Positions 34,549 through 42,977 of a stretch of DNA of 64,000 nt are shown here, one piece after another. The stretch lies in assembly GCF_943193195.1 (NCBI RefSeq), contig NZ_CALPDG010000012.1, forward strand, positions 1 to 64,000, written 5' to 3'. Made by a program: the position numbers and the translations under genes. The notes below the pieces were generated by a model. It saw only the letters and a list, made by a program, of their open reading frames with translations. It searched no databases and was not told the origin of the DNA. Origin of the DNA: Mediterraneibacter agrestimuris (GTDB lineage: Bacteria; Bacillota; Clostridia; Lachnospirales; Lachnospiraceae). How positions within the stretch are numbered: position 1 is the stretch's first letter; the number at the start of each line of letters is the position of its first letter.

Positions 34549-36045
34549 TTATTCAATCTCTCTTGTTGCAAGATTCATAATTGTTTCCTGTTTTGCTTCC
34601 GAAATATCAAGCTCACCAGTCTTCTTTCCTTCACACATAACAACCACACGGTCGCTCATTCGGAGAATCTCAGTCATTTCAGAGGAAATCATGATAATAG
34701 ATTTACCTTCTGCTACGAGCTTATTCATCAGCTTATAAATTTCATTCTTCGCGCCAACATCTATACCTCTTGTCGGCTCATCAAAGATCAGGATTTCACA
34801 ATCACGTGTCAGCCACTTCGCAATAACAACTTTCTGCTGGTTACCACCAGACAGGTTCACAACCAATTGATCAACATCCGGTGTCTTGGTTGCCAGCGCT
34901 TCTACATACTGCTCTGAAACCTCTTTTTCCTTCTTCTTATTGATAAAGATACCGCTCATGAAGTCTTTCATGGAAGCCATTGTTGTATTCTCAGCAACAC
35001 TCTTCTGTACAACGATACCATATCTCTTTCTGTCCTCTGACAGATAACCGATACCACATCGAACAGCATCCTGTGGATTATTGATCGTTACCTTCTCGCC
35101 ATTAATATAGATATCTCCGCTCTCTTTCGGATCAGCGCCAAACAATGCTCTGGCTGTCTCGGTACGTCCGGCACCCATCAGTCCGGAGAATCCAAGTATC
35201 TCTCCCTTATGAAGTTCAAAACTGACATCCTGTACCATTTTACCTGCATTTAGATGCTCTACCTTAAGGACAACCGGCGCATCCTCCGGAACAGCGCTTT
35301 CTGTTTTAGGTTCTTCGTAAATGACACGGCCTACCATCATATTGATGATGTCTTCCTTTGTACTGTCCTTTGTAATCAAAGTTCCTACATAAGTACCGTC
35401 ACGCATAACTGTTACCCGGTCTGTGATCACCTTAATCTCATCCATACGGTGGGAAATGTATACCATCGCAATATCCTTTTCTCTCAGATCACGGATAATC
35501 TTGAACATCTCTTCAATCTCAGACTCTGTCAGGGCTGCTGAAGGCTCATCGAAAATAATAACCTTCGCATCGAAAGATACCGCCTTTGCGATTTCACACA
35601 TCTGCTGCTTACCTACAGTCAGGTTCGACATCTTCTCTTTTGGGTTAATATCAACATGAAGTCTGTCAAACAGCTTTTTCGCCTCTTCGTTCATCTTTTT
35701 GTCATCAATCTTGATTCCCTTCTTGAACTCTCTTCCGATAAAGAGGTTCTGTGCCACTGTCAGATGACCAAGCATGTTCAGCTCCTGATGCACGATTACG
35801 ATACCTGCATCCTGCGCCTCTCTTGTATTTTTAAACTCAATTTCCTTACCTTCATATGTAATAGTACCGGAATCTTTCTTATAAATACCTGTCAGCACCT
35901 TCATTAAGGTTGACTTACCTGCACCATTTTCTCCCATGAGTGCAAGAACCTCGCCTTTTCTGACCTCCAGGTCAACATGGTCAAGTGCGTGAACACCGGG
36001 GAAAGACTTGTCAATATCTTTCATTGTCAAAATAATGTCACCCAT
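34549..36045 (-). CDS. Sugar ABC transporter ATP-binding protein, double NBD (RbsA/MglA-like)
   Basis: A 498-residue protein with two fused ATPase domains. The first has Walker A GENGAGKST, signature LTVGKQQMCEIAKAV and Walker B VIIFDEPSAALTESE. The second has a degenerate P-loop region (GLMGAGRTETARALFGAD), signature LSGGNQQKVVIAKWL and EILIFDEPTRGID. Such pairs energise ribose, galactose and related importers. It lies between the two permease genes in one operon. Confidence 0.94.
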   Translation of the reverse strand: MGDIILTMKDIDKSFPGVHALDHVDLEVRKGEVLALMGENGAGKSTLMKVLTGIYKKDSGTITYEGKEIEFKNTREAQDAGIVIVHQELNMLGHLTVAQNLFIGREFKKGIKIDDKKMNEEAKKLFDRLHVDINPKEKMSNLTVGKQQMCEIAKAVSFDAKVIIFDEPSAALTESEIEEMFKIIRDLREKDIAMVYISHRMDEIKVITDRVTVMRDGTYVGTLITKDSTKEDIINMMVGRVIYEEPKTESAVPEDAPVVLKVEHLNAGKMVQDVSFELHKGEILGFSGLMGAGRTETARALFGADPKESGDIYINGEKVTINNPQDAVRCGIGYLSEDRKRYGIVVQKSVAENTTMASMKDFMSGIFINKKKEKEVSEQYVEALATKTPDVDQLVVNLSGGNQQKVVIAKWLTRDCEILIFDEPTRGIDVGAKNEIYKLMNKLVAEGKSIIMISSEMTEILRMSDRVVVMCEGKKTGELDISEAKQETIMNLATREIE

Positions 36046-36069
36046 AATTATCTCTCCTTTCTATTATTG

Positions 36070-37044
36070 CTAATTCCTTCTACGTCTTGCAGATACGTCT
36101 GAGTAAACTGCTGCGATAACGATCAGACCAGTAATAATATACTGATAGTCTTTCGTAAATCCCAGTGCAAGAATACCCTGCTGCAAAAGAGAGATAATAA
36201 TTACTCCAATCACAGTACCGCTGATGGAAGCAAGTCCACCCGCCATGGAAGTACCGCCCATTACACAGCCTGCAATTGCCTCGTTGTTGTACTGGTCGCC
36301 GTATCCCGGCTGAACTGTTGTATATGTAGCTACAAAGAAGATAGACGCAATACCAACCAATATTCCGCAGATGATGTATGCTAACATCTCCCATTTCTTA
36401 ATGTTGACGCCGGAAAGTCTGACAGCCTCTTTGTTACTTCCGAGGCAGAGAATGTAACGTCCCCACTTCGTCTTGTTCAGGATAACTGCACAGATAATAG
36501 CAACACCGCCAAAAATAACCAGACCTACCGGAAATCCGTTCATACTTATAACATTTCTGAACCATCCGCCCTCTGCATTCGACTGCGGCCAGCTTACAGA
36601 CTGTGTTTTTGTAAATACGGCTGCAATACCCTTTGCGATATTCATGCTCGCCATAGATACAATAAACGGCGGCACCTTCCAATACGCTACCAAGTATCCG
36701 TTAAATACTCCAAATGCTACCCCGATCAAAATGCTCATCACCAGACTTGCAGCCATTGGCACACCATATGTCACCAAAGCATATCCGGAAACAAGTGAAC
36801 AACAGAACATAACTGGTCCGATTGAGAAATCGATTCCTCCGGTCGCAATAACAAATGTTACGCCCAGAGAAAGGAAGCCTAGAAAGTACACATAATTCAA
36901 CGTATTCATAATACGTGAAGCAGTGAAGAAACTTCCGCCTGTCATCAGTCCGAAAGCCAGATACATCAGTATCAGCAGAACAATCAAGACAATTCTGTTA
37001 AATCCCACCTTTTTCACCAAAGGATGCTGTTTAATCTTTTCCAC
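36070..37044 (-). CDS. Sugar ABC transporter permease (RbsC-like), second subunit
   Basis: A 324-residue permease (FVIATGGIDFSIGPVMFCCSLVSGY; GSNKEAVRLSGVNIKKWEMLAYIICGILVGIASI), about 35-40% like the 33563 permease by eye. It starts at GTG 37044 with AGGAGG upstream. First gene of the importer operon, 230 bp after the sensor genes. Confidence 0.92.
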   Translation of the reverse strand: MEKIKQHPLVKKVGFNRIVLIVLLILMYLAFGLMTGGSFFTASRIMNTLNYVYFLGFLSLGVTFVIATGGIDFSIGPVMFCCSLVSGYALVTYGVPMAASLVMSILIGVAFGVFNGYLVAYWKVPPFIVSMASMNIAKGIAAVFTKTQSVSWPQSNAEGGWFRNVISMNGFPVGLVIFGGVAIICAVILNKTKWGRYILCLGSNKEAVRLSGVNIKKWEMLAYIICGILVGIASIFFVATYTTVQPGYGDQYNNEAIAGCVMGGTSMAGGLASISGTVIGVIIISLLQQGILALGFTKDYQYIITGLIVIAAVYSDVSARRRRN

Positions 37045-37183
37045 TTCTCTTCCTCCTATTCCTTATCTTTTTTCTGTCCGAATTACGCACAGATAACTAC
37101 TGAGACACGAGAAGCGCGCCTCATTTATGAATAAATTATGAACTTTTCTTAAAGAAATAGGAATTGAATATCTTACTAAAAAA

Positions 37184-37219
37184 GGTTAAAAAATTACTAT
37201 GCAGTAAATTTTTAACCTA
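37184..37219. terminator. AT-rich 16-bp inverted repeat between sensor and importer operons
   Basis: Arms 37184-37199 and 37204-37219 (AGGTTAAAAA...) match at 15 of 16 with a 4-base loop, followed on the minus strand by TTTTT. It could end the sensor transcript, or act as an operator for the importer. The remaining gap (37045-37275) shows no gene. Confidence 0.55.
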
Positions 37220-37275
37220 TTAATTAAAAACACCCGTTCTCGCTGTTTTATTGCAATTTTTATATTTTCTCCGCC

Positions 37276-38272
37276 TTACTGGTCAGAAAAGGGATAGAGC
37301 AGTCTCTGATTCTCTTCTTCGTACATGTTATCTCTTGTAATCAGCTTACTTCCTGAATCTATGTCCCGCTCCACCTCACGGTTGGTCAGTACATTGATCG
37401 TCTGTTCCACCCCCCAGATATCCCATATTAAATGGTTTCTGGATGATAATCGCCTCAAAAACCCCTGCTTCCAGATACTGAATCTCCTCGATAGAGCTGT
37501 CAAATCCAACCATATGTATCTTATCTGCCACCCCCATATCACGCACAGCCCTGGCCGCGCCAATTGCTGAATACTCGTTGAGCCCGATCAAGACATTCAT
37601 ATTGGGATAATCACTCAACATCTGCTTTGTCAGTTCATATGCTTTCTCATAAGAAGAGTTACAGAACACTACATCTGCAATACGTGCTTCATACTCTCCC
37701 AATCCATCCCTGATTCCGTTTTCACGTTCCATTGCGGTTGAGGTTCCTTGTACATGAGCAACAACCCCAATTACTGATTTTCCATCCAAAAATCTTCTGG
37801 TATATTCTCCCAGTTCCCTCCCCGCTACATAGTTGTCTGTACAAACAACTGCATCTGCAATATTCTGGTCAATTGTCGAATCCAGCAGAATCAATTTGAT
37901 TCCACTCTCTTTCACATCACGCAAGGCTTCTGTTGTACGGGAATAGTCTGCCGGGGCAATCATCAAGGCATCCGGTTTCTTCTCTATACAAGAATAAATC
38001 AATTCAAGCTGCTCATCTACATCCCCTTCCGAATCTGTGCCATATACTTCAATCTCTGCTCCAAACTCTGTCGCCCCAAGTTTCGCCCCCTGAATCAGCG
38101 ATGTCCAGAACCCATTGGAAGGATCAATTGTCTTTGGAATAAATATTAGTTTATAAGGATCTTTTTCCTTTGTATCCGGCCACACCAGAGCAAGCATTAC
38201 AAAAAGCGAGATCCCTACTAAAATACAGCTTATCAGGGCACTTGTCCATTGTGTCTTAATCCATTTTCTCAT
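37276..38272 (-). pseudogene. Membrane-anchored sugar-binding sensor protein, frameshifted
   Basis: The uninterrupted reading frame from 38272 gives 298 residues: one N-terminal membrane helix (SALISCILVGISLFVMLALVWP) and an RbsB-like binding fold (IFIPKTIDPSNGFWTSLIQGAKLGATEFGAEIEV, then NVLIGLNEYSAIGAARAVRDMGV, then EAIIIQKPFNMGYLG). At a run of six G on the minus strand (37410-37415) the frame shifts. The proper C-terminus (VEQTINVLTNREVERDI... to LLYPFSDQ) continues in another frame to 37276. Deleting one G restores about 331 residues. It overlaps the kinase gene by 17 bp. In AraPST-like systems such a protein binds sugar and signals to the kinase. Confidence 0.85.
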
Positions 38273-40064
38273 GTTCCCTGTCTCCTTGCTGCGGAATTCT
38301 AATCATAGCCCGTGTTCCTACACCCGGCCGGCTCTCATAGGTGATTCCGTATTCTTCTCCATAATAAAGTTTCAGACGCTTCTGTACATTAGATACACCG
38401 ACACCATTTTGCTTCCTGCTCTTTTCCTTCTCGTCAAAAATCGTGCTGAGCATATTTTCATCCATTCCAATTCCATCATCCTCAACTGCGATACAGACAT
38501 CCCCACTGTCCGCATAAGCACGAATCCACAGGCTCCCTTTGCTTCCTTTATATTTAATTCCATGATAAATTGCATTTTCTACTATAGGCTGCAATACCAG
38601 TTTCACAATCTTTACATGACTTACTATGGGCTCAATCTCAATGTTATATTCTAATTTATCCTGATAACGCATCTTCTGGATTGTCAGATAATTATGTACA
38701 TACTCCATTTCCTGTACCAGCTCAACCTGTTCATTGTCATTACTAATACTCTGGCGAAGAAGTTTGGCAAGAGCGGAAGTCATTTCCACAACCTCATCAT
38801 TTTGTCCAGCCTCAGACATCCAGATAATCGAATCCAGTGTATTATAAAGGAAATGTGGATTAATCTGCGCCTGCAGCGCCCTCAGCTCACTCTTACGTTT
38901 CTGCTTCTGCTCGTACACATTTTCCTCCATAAGAGTATGGATACGCTCTGTCATCAGATTATAGGACTTACCCAGGCTTCCAATTTCATTTTCCATCGTC
39001 ACATATACATTTGCCCGGTCAAACTGCCCTTTCTCCACCATACTCATTGATTCTGTGAGCTGACGCAGCGGTCTGGTAATTGCCCTGGAAAGCATATTTG
39101 AAATCAGAAGAACTCCCAAAATCAGAATTACAGCTGCCAATATATATAGTATCTGTGCCTGCTTGTTATTTTTTAATAATTCAGAAGTATATGCTGCCCC
39201 TACTACAATCCATCCAGTCTTATCTGAACGTGACAGAGTATAGAGCTTACGCTCTGTACCGTCTCGCACCGTCAGTGAATCTCTCTCACAGTTCATAATT
39301 TCATCAATATGTTCTGTTAGCAGACCTCCATACATCAACTGCTGCTTCGGGTGATAGATTACATTACCTTCAGCATCCAGCACAAAAATGTATCCCTTAT
39401 TTCCAATACTGTTGTTGTTGCACAGATCACTGATCGCACTGTAGTTCAAGTCCACAAAGAAAAGCCCTTCTTTCTCACCTGTCCGGTTATTCAGAAGTAC
39501 TCTGCTTAATGTGATAACCCACTTATAACTAGATTGAATTGCATTTTGCACATGAGAAGAAGACACTGCGATTCCGGTGTCTGAATTCATGGCTGCCCGA
39601 TACCAGTCCAAATTCTGAATATCAATATATGGAGTCAGCTCATCCTCACCTTGATTCAGTATATATCTGCCATTCTCCGCTACTGCCGCAATATTGTAAA
39701 TATCCTCACGGCTCTCCATAATGGTATTGAACTGTGTAAGTATACGGTCCCGTTCTTCTTCCCTCTCACTCTCCAATAGCTCGTCCTCAAACAAATATAA
39801 AGATATATCTGCACTCTTCGCCATCACCGTAGAAACATTTTCCATATAATCAATATAGGTATCGATGTCATAATTTACCTGTTTCACGATTTGGGATGTG
39901 TAGTTGTCTGAGTTCTCATAAATTGTCCGTTTTGTAAAGTTCAAAGCGATCAAAAGATAAATCAGCACTGCAACTGCCATTAATGCCGAGAAGGAAAGCA
40001 TCATGGTACTCTGTATGCTCTTAAACCTGCCGAACATACGCATAAATAATGTAGGTTTTTCCAT
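38256..40064 (-). CDS. YesM/LytS-like sensor histidine kinase
   Basis: A 602-residue membrane kinase: TM1 (STMMLSFSALMAVAVLIYLLIAL), a large extracellular sensor region resembling dCache (~residues 45-300), TM2 (ILYILAAVILILGVLLISNM), a HAMP segment and the His_kinase domain with the phospho-His in LQAQINPHFLYNTLDSIIWM. The ATPase domain has VLQPIVENAIYHG and VEDDGIGM. The ATG shares its A with the regulator stop (TGATG), with GGGAG upstream. It should phosphorylate the adjacent YesN-like regulator in response to a sugar-bound partner. Confidence 0.92.
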   Translation of the reverse strand: MEKPTLFMRMFGRFKSIQSTMMLSFSALMAVAVLIYLLIALNFTKRTIYENSDNYTSQIVKQVNYDIDTYIDYMENVSTVMAKSADISLYLFEDELLESEREEERDRILTQFNTIMESREDIYNIAAVAENGRYILNQGEDELTPYIDIQNLDWYRAAMNSDTGIAVSSSHVQNAIQSSYKWVITLSRVLLNNRTGEKEGLFFVDLNYSAISDLCNNNSIGNKGYIFVLDAEGNVIYHPKQQLMYGGLLTEHIDEIMNCERDSLTVRDGTERKLYTLSRSDKTGWIVVGAAYTSELLKNNKQAQILYILAAVILILGVLLISNMLSRAITRPLRQLTESMSMVEKGQFDRANVYVTMENEIGSLGKSYNLMTERIHTLMEENVYEQKQKRKSELRALQAQINPHFLYNTLDSIIWMSEAGQNDEVVEMTSALAKLLRQSISNDNEQVELVQEMEYVHNYLTIQKMRYQDKLEYNIEIEPIVSHVKIVKLVLQPIVENAIYHGIKYKGSKGSLWIRAYADSGDVCIAVEDDGIGMDENMLSTIFDEKEKSRKQNGVGVSNVQKRLKLYYGEEYGITYESRPGVGTRAMIRIPQQGDREHEKMD

Positions 40065-41674
40065 CAATTTTTCTCCCTTGCATATTCCTTCGGAGTCATG
40101 CCAATTGTTTTCTTAAATGCAATACTGAAATAATGAGGATCACTAAATCCCACCTTTTCTGCGATCTCATAGTTCTTAAGGCTTGTCTGACGCAGTAACT
40201 GCTTTGCCTTCTCCATGCGGATATTGGTAAGCACTTCGATAAATGTCTTCCCTGTTGCTTCTTTAAAAATGCTGCTGAAACGACTCGTACTGATATTTAA
40301 ATACTCGCAGATCTGATTCAGTCCCAGTTCACAGTCCCCGTAATTTTTCTGCATATAGTCCATAGCAAGATTCGCCTGCCGCTCTGCACTGGTCTGTCCA
40401 GACACATTCATCGCAATAATACCTTTTTGCGCGTATTCCCTTGTCAGCTTCATTGCTGGCTGAATGCTCTGTGCTTCTGCCGCTTTGGAAAGAAGCATTT
40501 CATTTAGTTCAAAATGTTCATCTGTCTCCAGAACACATTTGTGTATCGCATGAAGCACCTGATTCAGATAAGAGGATGCTTTATTCCGGCTGACATACCG
40601 TTCTCGGATCCAGTTTTCGATACTGTCTAGAACAGCCATAAGACCGGCTTCGTCCCCTCCTCTGAGTGCAGAAGTAATCTCTCTGAGTTTCGATTCCAGT
40701 TCCAGAAAATTCCCTTCTCTGATTTCTTCCTCACAATCTATGAGGACCCCATTTCCCTTACTGTAACGATATTTCAGTACATCGACTGCAGACTCATATG
40801 ACTTGGGTAAATCATCCAGGGAATTTACATAACAGCCTATTCCGATCGATACACTTAAGTTCATTGCCATACTTATCTGTTCCTGTATCTCCCTGCACAT
40901 GTTCGGGACAACTTCCTTAAATCTTTGCGGAGCATCTGTCCATAGCAGCATACAGACACGGTTGTCTGAATCCCTGTAGGCCAGTCCCGCCTCATATTCC
41001 TCCACAATCTCACCGCTGATATTTTCTACAACAAAAGACATTAATGCACTTTCCTTTTTCAGACCATTGCATCCATTCTCACACCACGCTGAATATATAT
41101 CAATATCTGCAACCACTGCCCGAAATACCGTTCCTTTTATCTCAATCCCCATGTCTTGCAGTTCACAGAGACTCCTTTCCACTTCTTGTGTTCCAGTCAC
41201 CAGTCTTGACAGTGCCTTTGCAATAATCAGCGCCTCATTTTTTGTATAATTATGATATACTTTCTTTAACTTATCTATCTTACGCTCTTCTTTGCGCATG
41301 TCATCCAGCTTGATTTTCAGACGGTTTAAAACTTCCGTTAATTCTTTTGCCGTCACAGGTTTCAGTATATATTCCGATACCTTATATTGAATCGCCTGCT
41401 TTGCATACTCAAAGTCACTATATCCGCTAAAAATAATAATCTTTACATGAGGATAATTCTCATACAGCCAGCGGCTCAGTTCCATCCCATCCATGTGGGG
41501 CATACAAATATCCGTAAGCACCAAATCTACCTGATTATTTTTCACAAAATCAACTGCATCTCTGCCATTCTCACAATCCCCCGCCAGTTCAAACCCCAGC
41601 TTATTCCACTCAATCTTCTTACCAATTGCCTCACGAACCAGAATTTCGTCATCTACTAACAGTACTTTATACAC
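40064..41674 (-). CDS. YesN-like response regulator with AraC HTH
   Basis: A 536-residue regulator. The receiver domain (VYKVLLVDDEILVREAIGKKI; phospho-Asp in DLVLTDICMPHMDG; IILKPV-type ending YILKPVTAKEL) spans residues 1-~120. A long middle region is weakly like a degenerate cyclase/PucR fold (VSIGIGCYVNSLDDLPKSYESAVDVLKY), and the AraC HTH is at ~440-535. I place the start at GTG 41674, with GGGAGG 7 bases upstream. It heads the sensor operon and probably activates the importer genes. Confidence 0.9.
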   Translation of the reverse strand: MYKVLLVDDEILVREAIGKKIEWNKLGFELAGDCENGRDAVDFVKNNQVDLVLTDICMPHMDGMELSRWLYENYPHVKIIIFSGYSDFEYAKQAIQYKVSEYILKPVTAKELTEVLNRLKIKLDDMRKEERKIDKLKKVYHNYTKNEALIIAKALSRLVTGTQEVERSLCELQDMGIEIKGTVFRAVVADIDIYSAWCENGCNGLKKESALMSFVVENISGEIVEEYEAGLAYRDSDNRVCMLLWTDAPQRFKEVVPNMCREIQEQISMAMNLSVSIGIGCYVNSLDDLPKSYESAVDVLKYRYSKGNGVLIDCEEEIREGNFLELESKLREITSALRGGDEAGLMAVLDSIENWIRERYVSRNKASSYLNQVLHAIHKCVLETDEHFELNEMLLSKAAEAQSIQPAMKLTREYAQKGIIAMNVSGQTSAERQANLAMDYMQKNYGDCELGLNQICEYLNISTSRFSSIFKEATGKTFIEVLTNIRMEKAKQLLRQTSLKNYEIAEKVGFSDPHYFSIAFKKTIGMTPKEYAREKN

Positions 41675-41749
41675 ATCAAATCCTCCCACAGTCATTGTAT
41701 CTTCTTATAATTAAATTACACCATAATTCCGTTGCACTACATTATGATT

Positions 41750-41801
41750 CGCGCACAAGAATCAAATGTCACTTCTTGCCGCTTGATTCTTTGTGTTCGC
41801 G
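41750..41801. promoter_or_regulatory. Imperfect palindrome upstream of the sensor operon
   Basis: CGCGCACAAGAATCAA (41750-41765) and TTGATTCTTTGTGTTCGCG (41783-41801) pair over most of their length, with a perfect AAGAATCAA core. It is 75-125 bp before the regulator start, a plausible binding site for the YesN-like regulator or another factor. Confidence 0.5.
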
Positions 41802-41849
41802 TACATTATACCATGTTCGTTAAATTCGTGAAACACCTCATTAAAAAAA

Positions 41850-41926
41850 AGCAGTATACACGATGGTTTTTCGTTACTGGAGCACACGTAGGGTGTGAAC
41901 AATAACGGTTTTTCGTCTATACTGCT
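41850..41926 (-). terminator. Terminator of the polyol operon, interrupted by a 34-bp repeat
   Basis: AGCAGTATA (41850-41858) and TATACTGCT (41918-41926), extended by ACGA/TCGT after one mismatch, form a stem 29 bases past the last gene of the polyol operon. A run of T (8 A on the plus strand, 41843-41850) follows on the minus strand. The loop carries the 34-bp repeat copy 3. Confidence 0.8.
41873..41906 (-). mobile_element. 34-bp palindromic repeat, copy 3 (inverted)
   Basis: The reverse complement of copies 1 and 2 with two substitutions. It is flanked by perfect 8-bp direct repeats GGTTTTTC at 41865-41872 and 41907-41914. Taking out the repeat plus one 8-mer leaves an uninterrupted terminator hairpin, which supports insertion into that loop. 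Confidence 0.82.
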
Positions 41927-41954
41927 CTAAAATTTGTATTTATATTTTATTCCA

Positions 41955-42962
41955 TTATTTTACAATGACTCCGTCTTCATCCCAGAGGTCATGCCAGTCT
42001 TTTGCACCTTCCCAGAGGAACACCTGTCCTTTTACAAGACGGTTGTTTCTCTCCAATGTTGCAATCACTGCCATCTCTTCTTCTGTCAGCGGATCTTCTG
42101 TCAAACATTTCAGATTGCTGACGTAATTCTTTTCATGTACAGAAAAAGGTATCGGAATCTGTCCCCTCTGGCTTGCCCACTTCAATGCGACCAATGCCGG
42201 ATGGCAGTTGTGTGCCTTCGCAATTTCCACCATCCCCGGCATTTCCATGTCGGCAATATCCTCCTGACAAATATCACGTTCCGGTCTCTTCGGCGAACCA
42301 AGAGGCATATATCCGATCGGCTGGATATTGTGCGCTGCAATATAATCAAACAGCTCCTGCTGCTGGAAACATGGGTGTAATTCAAACTCACATGCCGCCG
42401 GCATGATCTTCATCAGCGGAAGTACCGCCTCCAGCTTCGGAATCGTCAGATTGGAAATACCGATATGACGGATCAGTCCTTTCTCCACAAGTTCCTCACA
42501 CTGTCTGTATGTATGGATAAACTCTTCCACACTAAACGGTCTGGAATCCGGGTTTCTAGACTCCACATCACAGCCCGGCGCATGATAATTCGGGAACGGC
42601 CAATGAATAAAGAACATATCGATATATTCACACTGTAAGTCTGCAATACTCTTTCTGCACGACTCCTCCACTCTTTCATGCATATCGTTCCATACCTTTG
42701 TCATAATGTAGAGGTCTTTCCGCTCTACCACGCCTTCCTCGAACGCCTCCTTGAAAACCTGCCCGATCTGGTCTTCATTCCCATAACATGCCGCGCAGTC
42801 AAACATACGGTAACCACAGCGGATTGCGCCTGCAACTGCGTCTGACACCTCTTTCGCCGAAAATCTGTCGGAGCCAAATGTTCCCATTCCAATCCCCGGT
42901 ATTTCCTCTCCGGTATAAATTTTTACTTTAGGCACCTTATCCAAATCAACAAACTCTGCCAT
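41955..42962 (-). CDS. Aldo/keto reductase
   Basis: A 335-residue NADPH- or NADH-dependent AKR. The catalytic tetrad is visible: Asp in RMFDCAACYGNE, Tyr in the same motif, Lys in IMTKVWND and His in FFIHWPFPN. The family reduces aldehydes or aldoses to alcohols (or the reverse). It lies last in an operon of a GatD-like dehydrogenase and sugar kinases, so an aldose/alditol step is plausible. PKRPERDICQ and the C-terminal LWEGAKDWHDLWDEDG are not motifs I can assign to a specific substrate. Confidence 0.88.
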   Translation of the reverse strand: MAEFVDLDKVPKVKIYTGEEIPGIGMGTFGSDRFSAKEVSDAVAGAIRCGYRMFDCAACYGNEDQIGQVFKEAFEEGVVERKDLYIMTKVWNDMHERVEESCRKSIADLQCEYIDMFFIHWPFPNYHAPGCDVESRNPDSRPFSVEEFIHTYRQCEELVEKGLIRHIGISNLTIPKLEAVLPLMKIMPAACEFELHPCFQQQELFDYIAAHNIQPIGYMPLGSPKRPERDICQEDIADMEMPGMVEIAKAHNCHPALVALKWASQRGQIPIPFSVHEKNYVSNLKCLTEDPLTEEEMAVIATLERNNRLVKGQVFLWEGAKDWHDLWDEDGVIVK

Positions 42963-42977
42963 TATTTCATTCTCCTT

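Noticed and set aside
37045-37275. A small gene in the gap before the importer operon
   Set aside because: No frame with a start, ribosome site and coding-like composition; the region is an AT-rich regulatory gap.
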